This document shows, one piece after another, positions 9,916-16,647 of a DNA stretch of 34,725 bases; the first letter of the stretch is position 1; every line of letters begins with the position of its first letter. Both the position numbers and the translations under genes were made by a program. The notes beneath the pieces were generated by a model. It was not told the origin of the DNA. It saw nothing but the letters and a program-made list of their open reading frames with translations, and did no database searches. The stretch comes from JAZGGS01 sp963749485 (GTDB lineage: Bacteria > Bacteroidota > Ignavibacteria > Ignavibacteriales > Ignavibacteriaceae): contig CAVVMV010000008.1 in assembly GCA_963749485.1 (NCBI GenBank), positions 1 to 34,725 of the forward strand, written 5' to 3'.

Positions 9916-11256
9916 ATGCCGAATAAAGTAGAATTTAATAAAAACTTTCCATGTATCGAAAAATCCGATGAACTTTACGACCGTGCTCTCAAACTCATTC
10001 CATCTGTTACTCAAACTTTGGCAAAAGGACCACAACAAAATGTAAAAGGTATTGCACCAAAATATCTTCAAAAAGGAAAAGGCTCGCATGTTTGGGATGT
10101 GGATGGCAACGAATATATTGATTTTAACATGGCAATCGGTCCCCTTTCTCTGGGTTATGCTTATCCTAAAGTTGATGAAGCTATAAGAAAGCAGCTCGAA
10201 GATGGAATTACTTTTTCACTTATGCATCCTTTAGAAGTAGAAGTGGCAGAATTAATTAGAGAAGTAATTCCTAATGCAGAATCTATTCGATACAGTAAAA
10301 CAGGCGCAGATGTAACATCTGCTGCAGTTAGAGTTGCTCGAGCATTTACAAAACGGGAACGAATACTTTGCTGTGGATATCATGGCTGGCACGATTGGTA
10401 TATTTCTGTTACCGATAGGGATTCAGGAATTCCAAAAAGCACTTCCGATTTAACTTTTACTTTTGGTTACAACGATATTCAATCAGTTATAGATTCAATT
10501 GATGATGAAACCGCTGCAGTTATTCTTGAACCATTTGTTTTTGAAGCACCGAAGAATAACTTCCTGCAAGAACTGAGAGATGTGTGCACTAAAAATGGGA
10601 CGTTGCTAATTTTTGATGAAATGTGGACTGGTTTCAGAATCGCGTTAGGTGGAGCCCAGGAATTCTTTAATGTTGATGCCGATATGGCTACATTTTCCAA
10701 AGCAGTTGCCAACGGTATGCCTCTCTCTATTTTAACAGGTAAAGCAGAAGTTATGAAAGTTCTTGAGAAGGATGTTTTCTTTTATACAACCTTTGGAGGC
10801 GAAGCACTCTCTCTTGCTGCAGCTAAGGCAACTATTACCGAGTTAAGGGAAAAGAATGTCCCCAAATATTTAGCAGTGCAAGGTAAGCGGTTAAAAGATG
10901 GCTACAACAAAATTGCTGAAGAGCTAGAAATGAACTACACTAAATGTATTGGTTATGAATGCAGATCTTTAATAACTTTTGATCCTTCTGCCGGAAACCC
11001 GCTCGAAATTAAATCTCTGGTTCAACAGGAAATGATAAAAAGAGGAATACTCTGGGGAGGTTTCCATAACATGAGCTATTCACATTCTGATAAAGATATT
11101 GAATATACATTAAAAGCTTACCGCGAAGTTCTTCCCTTATTAAAAAAAGCTGTTGATGAAAATAATGTGAAGGGATATCTTAAAGGTGAGCCGGTAGAAC
11201 CTGTCTTTAGAAAAGTTAGTAACTTCAATACAAAACCTATAAGAAAGAGCGGCTAA
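9916..11256 (+). CDS. Class III aminotransferase (glutamate-1-semialdehyde aminomutase-like)
   Basis: A PLP-dependent fold-type I enzyme of 446 residues, close in pattern to glutamate-1-semialdehyde 2,1-aminomutase. The Schiff-base lysine is Lys262 in TFSKAVANGMPLS; the PLP-contacting Asp lies in LLIFDEMWTGFR. GYHGWHDWY and TTFGGEALSLAAA are also characteristic of the aminomutase branch. True HemL enzymes make 5-aminolevulinate, but this gene is inside a sugar cluster between SpsF-like and SDR genes, so a sugar substrate is likelier: transfer of an amino group to a keto-sugar, or movement of one between neighbouring carbons. The N-terminal extension before the PLP domain and the C-terminal tail are longer than in HemL. 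It starts with ATG 72 nt after the SpsF-like gene and ends 5 nt before the SDR start. Confidence 0.85.
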   Translation: MPNKVEFNKNFPCIEKSDELYDRALKLIPSVTQTLAKGPQQNVKGIAPKYLQKGKGSHVWDVDGNEYIDFNMAIGPLSLGYAYPKVDEAIRKQLEDGITFSLMHPLEVEVAELIREVIPNAESIRYSKTGADVTSAAVRVARAFTKRERILCCGYHGWHDWYISVTDRDSGIPKSTSDLTFTFGYNDIQSVIDSIDDETAAVILEPFVFEAPKNNFLQELRDVCTKNGTLLIFDEMWTGFRIALGGAQEFFNVDADMATFSKAVANGMPLSILTGKAEVMKVLEKDVFFYTTFGGEALSLAAAKATITELREKNVPKYLAVQGKRLKDGYNKIAEELEMNYTKCIGYECRSLITFDPSAGNPLEIKSLVQQEMIKRGILWGGFHNMSYSHSDKDIEYTLKAYREVLPLLKKAVDENNVKGYLKGEPVEPVFRKVSNFNTKPIRKSG

Positions 11257-11261
11257 TAATC

Positions 11262-12086
11262 TTGAGTGAAGAACTAAAAATACCAGAACTCTTTTCACTA
11301 AAAGGAAGGGTTGCTGTCGTTACAGGAGCTTTAGGACTAATTGGCAAAAATCATTGCAAAGCTTTAAGCGAAGCAGGAGCTAACGTAATCGTCTGCGATC
11401 TTGATGAAATTAAATGTAAAGAATTTGCTCCAACGCTTGCTGAAAAATCTTTAGGTGTAGGAGTAGATATTACAAAAAAAGAATCTATCCTTAATTTGAA
11501 GGATGAGATAATTAAGAAATTTAGTAAGGTTGATATCTTAGTTAATAATGCTGCGTTGAATGACAGTTTTGAAAATCCGCAAGCAGCGGCGGAACAATCA
11601 ATGTTTGAAAATTATCCGCTGGAACTGTGGCAAAACTCCTTAGATGTAAACGTTACCGGAATGTTTTTATGTTCACAAATAATTGGAACTATGATGGCTG
11701 AGCGTGGTTCGGGAAGTATAATAAACATAGCTTCTACTTATGGAATATCTGCCCCCGATCAATCAATTTATAAAAATGATAAAGGAGAACAAACCTTTTA
11801 TAAATCTGCTTCCTACCCTGTTGCCAAAGGTGCTGTAATTATGTTTACAAAATTTCTTGCTGCTTATTGGGGAGAAAAAGGTGTTAGAGTAAATACCCTT
11901 TCGCCGGGTGGTGTTGAAAATAATCAGGAAGATTTTTTTGTAAGGAATTATTCAGCAAAAACTCCTTTGGGAAGAATGGCGCGCCCAACCGATTACAAAG
12001 GTGCACTGGTATTTCTCGCCAGTGATGCTTCAAATTATATGACCGGCGCTAACCTGGTTGTGGATGGAGGGTGGACTGCATGGTAA
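11262..12086 (+). CDS. Short-chain dehydrogenase/reductase
   Basis: Classical SDR of 274 residues, an NAD(P)-dependent oxidoreductase probably acting on a sugar or keto-sugar. The cofactor loop is TGALGLIG (near residue 21), a variant of TGxxxGIG; NNAALN is the central stabilising motif. The catalytic set is Ser in NIASTYG, Tyr185 and Lys189 in SYPVAKG. The C-terminal YMTGANLVVDGGWTAW is typical of complete SDRs. An Asp in VIVCDLDE at the end of strand 2 favours NAD(H) over NADP(H). I start at TTG 11262, since no ATG lies before the cofactor loop and the preceding stop is only 5 nt away. The insert NDKGEQTFYKSAS before the catalytic Tyr also occurs in SDRs of surface-sugar clusters. The 3' end overlaps the phosphatase gene by 7 nt. 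Confidence 0.88.
   Translation: MSEELKIPELFSLKGRVAVVTGALGLIGKNHCKALSEAGANVIVCDLDEIKCKEFAPTLAEKSLGVGVDITKKESILNLKDEIIKKFSKVDILVNNAALNDSFENPQAAAEQSMFENYPLELWQNSLDVNVTGMFLCSQIIGTMMAERGSGSIINIASTYGISAPDQSIYKNDKGEQTFYKSASYPVAKGAVIMFTKFLAAYWGEKGVRVNTLSPGGVENNQEDFFVRNYSAKTPLGRMARPTDYKGALVFLASDASNYMTGANLVVDGGWTAW
12066..12071 (+). promoter_or_regulatory. Shine-Dalgarno fixing the phosphatase start
   Basis: The purine run GGAGGG lies 8 nt before the ATG at 12080, inside the last SDR codons. It favours 12080 over the in-frame GTG at 12071 (which would overlap the motif) and the ATG at 12092. Confidence 0.55.
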
Positions 12087-12607
12087 TCGATATGGAACTT
12101 AAAAAGAAAAATATACATCTAAAAGAAAAATTAGAAAAAATAAAACTTGTTTTAACTGATAATGACGGTGTATTAACTGATACAGGAGTTTATTATTCTG
12201 AAAAAGGGGAAGAGTTTAAACGCTTTTCCATAAGAGATGGAATGGGAGTTGAAAGACTTAGAAAGCATGCGGGAATTGAAACTGTTATTATTACGGGAGA
12301 AAAATCAGGCTCGGTAAAAGCGAGAGCAGAAAAATTAAAAATTAAAGAATATTATTTGGGTGTAAAACATAAAACAGAAATTCTTCCTGAAGTGCTAAAG
12401 AAGAATAACATCACACCTGAAAATATTGCATTTATTGGTGATGATGTAAATGACCTGGAAATAATGAAGCAAGTTGGATTTGCAGCATCCCCTTCCGACG
12501 GGATGAATTTTATAAAAGATATTTCAGATTACGTTTGTATAAACAGAAGCGGCAACGGTGCTTTTAGAGAACTGGCAGAATTAATTATTGCATTCAATGC
12601 TAAATAA
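12080..12607 (+). CDS. KdsC-type HAD phosphatase (3-deoxy-keto-sugar-acid phosphatase)
   Basis: A capless HAD phosphatase of about 175 residues, the size and type of KdsC and of the KDN-9-phosphate and acylneuraminate-9-phosphate phosphatases. These tetramers remove the terminal phosphate from an 8- or 9-carbon 3-deoxy-2-keto acid. The nucleophile motif is TDNDGVLTD, with Asp27 and Asp29; KdsC usually has DVDG. The second motif is VIITGEKSG and the metal-binding motif is IGDDVNDLEIM. Its presence between SDR and NeuB-type genes suggests that the NeuB product here is phosphorylated, as in the KDN and animal sialic acid routes and unlike the usual bacterial Neu5Ac route. The start is the ATG at 12080, overlapping the SDR stop by 7 nt with a good ribosome site, which implies translational coupling. 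Confidence 0.85.
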   Translation: MVIDMELKKKNIHLKEKLEKIKLVLTDNDGVLTDTGVYYSEKGEEFKRFSIRDGMGVERLRKHAGIETVIITGEKSGSVKARAEKLKIKEYYLGVKHKTEILPEVLKKNNITPENIAFIGDDVNDLEIMKQVGFAASPSDGMNFIKDISDYVCINRSGNGAFRELAELIIAFNAK

Positions 12608-12643
12608 ATAATTTTCGTTTAATATTTTGTTAGCGAGGTAGAA

Positions 12644-13540
12644 ATGATTGGCAAGAGGGAAATTAAAGTTGGCAACAGAATGATTGGTACAGGTCATCCT
12701 GTTTTTATTATTGCAGAAATTGGTATAAACCACAACGGTTCTTTGGAGATAGCTAAAAAATTAATTGACGGCGCAAAATCTGCAGGGTGCGATGCTATAA
12801 AATTCCAGAAACGCACACCGGAAATTTGCGTGCCGAAAGATCAATGGTATGTCGAGCGTGATACTCCCTGGGGAAGAATGAGCTATATCGATTACAGGCA
12901 CAAGGTTGAATTCGGGGTTGATGAATTTGCTGAGATTGATAAGTATTGCAGGGAAAAAGATATAGTCTGGTTTGCTTCCTGCTGGGATGAAAACGCAGTT
13001 GATTTTATAGAACAATTCGATCCAGTGCTTTATAAAGTTGCCTCAGCTTCGATAACAGATATAGATCTTCTTCTTCGCCACAAAGAATTGGATAAACCTG
13101 TAATAACTTCTACAGGTATGTCAACAATGGAAGAAATTGAAAATGCTGTTAACTGTGTTGGAACCGGTAACCTATTAGTCGCACATTCAACTTCATCATA
13201 TCCTTGCAAAAATGAAGAGTTGAACCTAAGAGTGATTCTTACTCTTAAAAATAAATTTCCAGGTATTCCGATTGGTTATTCCGGACACGAAACAGGATTG
13301 GCACCAACGTGGGCTGCAGTAGCTATGGGTGCAAGTTTTGTTGAAAGACATATTACTCTCGATCGTGCTATGTGGGGAAGCGATCAGGCAGCTTCGGTAG
13401 AAATTGGTGGTTTTAGCCGGCTTGTGAAAAATATTAGAGATATAGAAAAATCGCTTGGTGATGGAGTGAAGAAAATTTATGAAAGCGAGCTTGGACAAAG
13501 AAATAAATTAAGAAGAATTAAATCGAAAAGTGAAGTTTAG
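12644..13540 (+). CDS. NeuB-type synthase lacking the SAF domain
   Basis: N-acetylneuraminate synthase family enzyme (NeuB, SpsE, LegI, PseI): condenses phosphoenolpyruvate with an aldose to give a 3-deoxy-2-keto acid. The TIM barrel is complete: IIAEIGINHNG near residue 24, DAIKFQKRTP near 47, KVASASITD near 130, VITSTGMSTMEEIE near 150, HSTSSYPC near 180, IPIGYSGHETG near 208 and VERHITLDRAMWGSDQAAS near 233. The protein ends at residue 298, whereas most family members run to about 340-350 residues with a C-terminal SAF (antifreeze-like) domain that closes the partner active site. The next gene is unrelated and starts 20 nt later, so the domain is absent, not split off by a frameshift. The ATG at 12644 follows a GAGG element. 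The sugar substrate is unknown. Confidence 0.9.
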   Translation: MIGKREIKVGNRMIGTGHPVFIIAEIGINHNGSLEIAKKLIDGAKSAGCDAIKFQKRTPEICVPKDQWYVERDTPWGRMSYIDYRHKVEFGVDEFAEIDKYCREKDIVWFASCWDENAVDFIEQFDPVLYKVASASITDIDLLLRHKELDKPVITSTGMSTMEEIENAVNCVGTGNLLVAHSTSSYPCKNEELNLRVILTLKNKFPGIPIGYSGHETGLAPTWAAVAMGASFVERHITLDRAMWGSDQAASVEIGGFSRLVKNIRDIEKSLGDGVKKIYESELGQRNKLRRIKSKSEV

Positions 13541-13560
13541 ATTAATGCGAATATATTTTT

Positions 13561-14430
13561 ATGGATTCTAATAATTATCTTCATGCAGATATATTTTCTG
13601 AAATTTTAGTCTATATTAGAAATTATATTGCCGGGATGAGCGATTCAGAAATTACTTCAATACTAATAATTGTTTCTGCAGCATTAATTATTATTATTCT
13701 CGAAAGACTTTTTCCATACACAAAGGGACAAAAGATTTTCAGGGAAGGATTTTTTGATGACTTTGCACTATATTCAGTTGCGCAAAGTTATATCCTCGGA
13801 ATAATTATCTTCGCTTACATAATCCGTTTTATCGATAACTCCACAGGAATATCCCGTCTTAATTTATTTGAAGATGTTCCTATCTGGCTTCAACTATTAT
13901 TCTTCCTGGTTACACATGATTTATATATTTACTGGATGCACCGCTGGCAGCATAAGAACAAATATTTATGGCGCATTCACGAAGCACATCACTCTCCAAA
14001 AAAAGTTGACTGGCTTTCCGGTTCACGTTCGCATGCACTTGAAATAATCCTTAACCAGACGATTGAATTTCTGCCAATTGTTTTACTTGGTTCCCCGGTT
14101 GAAGTAATTGCGTACAAGGCAACAATAAGTGCGGTTTGGGGTATGCATATTCATTCAAACATAAATCTTAAAACGGGAAGCTTACAAAAGATTATTAACG
14201 GACCTGAAATGCACAGATGGCATCATTCAACCGGTAAAGGAAGGAACAGAAATTTTGCAACTAAATTTGCTTTTTGGGATTGGATTTTTGGAACTGCATA
14301 TCTACCAGATTACAAACCAGCAGATTATGGTTTGAAGACTTACTTTCCTGGACATTATTTAATGCAGACAATCTATGCTTTTAGAAGTTTTGGGAGATCT
14401 AAAAAAAAAGTTAAGACATTAACGGATTAA
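13561..14430 (+). CDS. Sterol desaturase/fatty acid hydroxylase family membrane protein
   Basis: Integral membrane di-iron oxygenase family protein of 289 residues. Four or so hydrophobic segments surround three histidine boxes: HDLYIYWMHRWQH (near residue 119), HEAHH (near 141) and HRWHH (near 218), with a further His pair in MHIHSN. Members hydroxylate or desaturate lipids, fatty acids, sterols or carotenoids, using O2 and an electron donor. The gene begins 20 nt after the NeuB-type synthase in the same direction and is the last gene before a convergent block, so it is probably cotranscribed with the sugar cluster. Whether it modifies a lipid carrier, a lipid anchor or an unrelated lipid cannot be told. 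An O2-dependent enzyme implies exposure to at least some oxygen. Confidence 0.88.
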   Translation: MDSNNYLHADIFSEILVYIRNYIAGMSDSEITSILIIVSAALIIIILERLFPYTKGQKIFREGFFDDFALYSVAQSYILGIIIFAYIIRFIDNSTGISRLNLFEDVPIWLQLLFFLVTHDLYIYWMHRWQHKNKYLWRIHEAHHSPKKVDWLSGSRSHALEIILNQTIEFLPIVLLGSPVEVIAYKATISAVWGMHIHSNINLKTGSLQKIINGPEMHRWHHSTGKGRNRNFATKFAFWDWIFGTAYLPDYKPADYGLKTYFPGHYLMQTIYAFRSFGRSKKKVKTLTD

Positions 14431-14459
14431 TTGAAGATGCTCAACTTATAAAAGAGAAG

Positions 14460-14795
14460 TTAATATTTTATTACATGGGCTTTTTCGACTGTAATTAATC
14501 CGTTTGCCCCGCTCTTCTCAAAAAGTTTGTCTATTTCTTTTAAAAATTTTTCTATTCGCTCTGACTTATCAACAATTTCTACTATAAGCGGCATATCTTC
14601 AGAAAGAACAAGTATCTTTGAGGTATGAATTGCGCTGTTTTTACCGTAACCCATAATTCCTTTAAGCACTGTAGCTCCTGCTAAATCTTTTTCACGAGCT
14701 AACAGCACTATTTTTTCGTAAACTGGAACGTTTCCAATCTTATCGCTTTCCCCAACGAATATTCTTAATAGTTTTGCTTCGCCTTCAATTTTCAT
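14460..14795 (-). CDS. DUF190 family protein (PII-like)
   Basis: A 111-residue cytoplasmic protein of the DUF190 family, which has a PII-like ferredoxin fold and is often encoded next to crcB. Family marks are LLRIFVGESDKI at the N-terminus, GATVLKGIMGYGKNS (near residue 40), and the closing LITVEKAHVIKY. The gene lies 7 nt downstream of crcB on the same strand, so the two are almost certainly one operon. By analogy with PII proteins it could sense a ligand and tune the channel, but that function is not established. It converges on the fatty acid hydroxylase gene with 29 nt between. Confidence 0.9.
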   Translation of the reverse strand: MKIEGEAKLLRIFVGESDKIGNVPVYEKIVLLAREKDLAGATVLKGIMGYGKNSAIHTSKILVLSEDMPLIVEIVDKSERIEKFLKEIDKLFEKSGANGLITVEKAHVIKY

Positions 14796-14802
14796 AATAA
14801 GC

Positions 14803-15180
14803 TCAGTTTAATATTTTAGTAAAAACATATGCAAGATAAATTCCGGTTAAACATACCAGCACATTAAATATTATATTCAATCCTGCTAAGATAAATTGTG
14901 AATCCCTGAATAGTGAAAACGTTTCGTAAGAGAATGTAGAGAAAGTAGTAAAGCCGCCGCAAAATCCAACAGTAAGGAATAATCTTAATCTTGGTGTTAT
15001 TAGTTCTTTTGGATCGAGGTAAAACATAATTATCCCGATAAGAAAACTTCCAATAACATTTACAATTAAAGTTCCATAAGGAAATGTAACCGGGAGAATT
15101 TTATATGTGTATCTGGAAATTCCATACCTGAGCCCGCCGCCAATTGCAGCCCCGAGAGAAACGAGTAAGTAACTTATCAT
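14803..15180 (-). CDS. crcB: Fluoride ion channel CrcB (Fluc)
   Basis: Small four-helix membrane protein (125 residues) that forms dual-topology dimers and lets fluoride leave the cell. The diagnostic segments are GAAIGGGLRYGISR (helix 1), the pore Asn in GTLIVNVIGSFLIG (helix 2) and GFCGGFTTFSTFSYE (helix 3, with the phenylalanine and Thr-Ser track that lines the pore and binds the central sodium). Only 33 nt separate it from the upstream aminotransferase gene, so there is no room for a fluoride riboswitch directly in front. It is probably transcribed with that gene or from a promoter inside it. The DUF190 gene follows. Confidence 0.95.
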   Translation of the reverse strand: MISYLLVSLGAAIGGGLRYGISRYTYKILPVTFPYGTLIVNVIGSFLIGIIMFYLDPKELITPRLRLFLTVGFCGGFTTFSTFSYETFSLFRDSQFILAGLNIIFNVLVCLTGIYLAYVFTKILN

Positions 15181-15213
15181 AAAATATAGATTACTTTTTA
15201 TTAATTAAGATTG

Positions 15214-16506
15214 TTAACTCTTTATCCAATCGCAAATTAAATCGATTGCTTTAAGAATATTCCCGCAATAATTTTTTAAGAACTGCTCATCAATTCCATC
15301 GCTATTTGTATATGTTTTACAAGCACTAATTGCCCGGGATCCATCAAAATCGACATAAGCTAATCTTGCAGTAAGCTCTTCATTAGGTCTTCCAAAAGCA
15401 GAACCTGGGAGCAAAGCCACACCTGTATCCTCCAGAAGTTTTTTGCAAAGATCATTGCTAGTTTTTATACCTTTCTTTTCAATGCTATCGCGTACGTCTG
15501 AAAAATCCGGAAAAAGATAGAATGCGCCATCCGGCTGGCAAACGTGCAACCCAACAGATGACAACTTCAAGACAATAACCTGGGATAATTTTTTTAGTAT
15601 CCATCTTGATCGCCAAAGATAATTTTCAATTTCTGAACCACCTTGAAATGCCCTAACTGCAGCATACTGGATAGGTGCACTTGTAGAAGTAAATGTTTCA
15701 CTTGCCATAACAGCCATAATATCTTTTAGTCGCCCGTTAAGAGTTCCTGGAAAAACAAAAGTACCAAGTCTCCATCCGCCGGCACCGCACCATTTGCTTA
15801 ATCCACCGCTAATAATTGTACGTTCAGGATAATAACGTGCTATTGAAAGATGCTTTCCCTCGTGATGAAGCTCACCATATATTTCATCTGAAAGAAGAAT
15901 TATTTTATGTTTTTTTGCGACCGCAGCAATGTCCTTCAATTCGCTTTCGCTGTAACTAACACCAACAGGATTTGAAGGATAGTTTAGAATTACTATTCTT
16001 GGTTTTGTTTCATCATCTTTACATTGTTCTTCTAATTGTTCAGCAGAAAGACGCCAATTATTTTTCCTGTTTGTTTTAATCCACCTGACCTGTCTTCCAA
16101 TTATCAGTGCTTGAGGCGCGTAAGAAACCCATGAAGGGGTTGGGATAACCAGATCGCCGTAGTAAGTGTATTGCAGCAAAAACATCAACTCTTTGGATCC
16201 CGGACCGATCAAAACGTCATCGGCAGTGTAACAAATACCATGGGTTCTGCAGTGATAATCGGCTACGGCTTCTCTTAATTGCGGCAAACCTTTTACAGGC
16301 AGGTAATCTTTTTGATGTGCGTTTGCTTTCAGCTCATCTACAACCGGTTGTGGAACAGGAAACGGAGACTGTCCTAATCCAAGTTTATAAATCATTCTTC
16401 CATCTTTACGAAGCTGATTGCTTAATTCGTTGATGGCAAGTGTTGCGGATTGAGGTAAACCCCTAACATTTAGGTTTAAACTGATTTCCTGGAAATTATT
16501 TTTCAT
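15214..16506 (-). CDS. Class I/II pyridoxal-phosphate aminotransferase
   Basis: A fold-type I aminotransferase of about 430 residues, aspartate-aminotransferase-like. The PLP lysine is in GGLSKWCGAGGWRLG, and the PLP-binding Asp and Tyr are in ILLSDEIYGELH; NYPSNPVGVSYSESEL carries the conserved Asn-Pro. The C-terminal substrate-binding Arg is in ELTARLAYVDFDG. The substrate is not readable; aspartate, aromatic or branched-chain amino acids are all possible. The ATG at 16506 is preferred to the upstream in-frame TTG at 16515, which adds only three residues. It lies upstream of crcB and DUF190 on the same strand (33-nt gap), so they may share a transcript although the functions are unrelated. 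Confidence 0.88.
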   Translation of the reverse strand: MKNNFQEISLNLNVRGLPQSATLAINELSNQLRKDGRMIYKLGLGQSPFPVPQPVVDELKANAHQKDYLPVKGLPQLREAVADYHCRTHGICYTADDVLIGPGSKELMFLLQYTYYGDLVIPTPSWVSYAPQALIIGRQVRWIKTNRKNNWRLSAEQLEEQCKDDETKPRIVILNYPSNPVGVSYSESELKDIAAVAKKHKIILLSDEIYGELHHEGKHLSIARYYPERTIISGGLSKWCGAGGWRLGTFVFPGTLNGRLKDIMAVMASETFTSTSAPIQYAAVRAFQGGSEIENYLWRSRWILKKLSQVIVLKLSSVGLHVCQPDGAFYLFPDFSDVRDSIEKKGIKTSNDLCKKLLEDTGVALLPGSAFGRPNEELTARLAYVDFDGSRAISACKTYTNSDGIDEQFLKNYCGNILKAIDLICDWIKS

Positions 16507-16590
16507 CTTATACAATTTTTATTATTAATACAGTTAAAAATAGGTATATGATATAGATTTACAATATCAGGCAAGCGACATTTTAGAAAA

Positions 16591-16617
16591 TAAAAAACCC
16601 CGAATTGATCGGGGTTT
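16591..16617 (-). terminator. Rho-independent terminator of the DUF3160 gene
   Basis: A perfect 9-bp stem, 16595-16603 with 16609-16617 (AAACCCCGA/TCGGGGTTT), closes a 5-nt loop. Read on the minus strand it is followed by a run of T residues, 30 nt after the stop of the secreted protein gene at 16648. This is a textbook intrinsic terminator that separates that gene from the aminotransferase gene. Confidence 0.9.
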
Positions 16618-16647
16618 ACATTAAAAGTAAAGATTCCTTGCACTTAT

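Noticed and set aside
14803..15213. Fluoride riboswitch in front of crcB
   Set aside because: Only 33 nt lie between crcB and the upstream aminotransferase stop, and no crcB-motif pseudoknot pattern is seen there.
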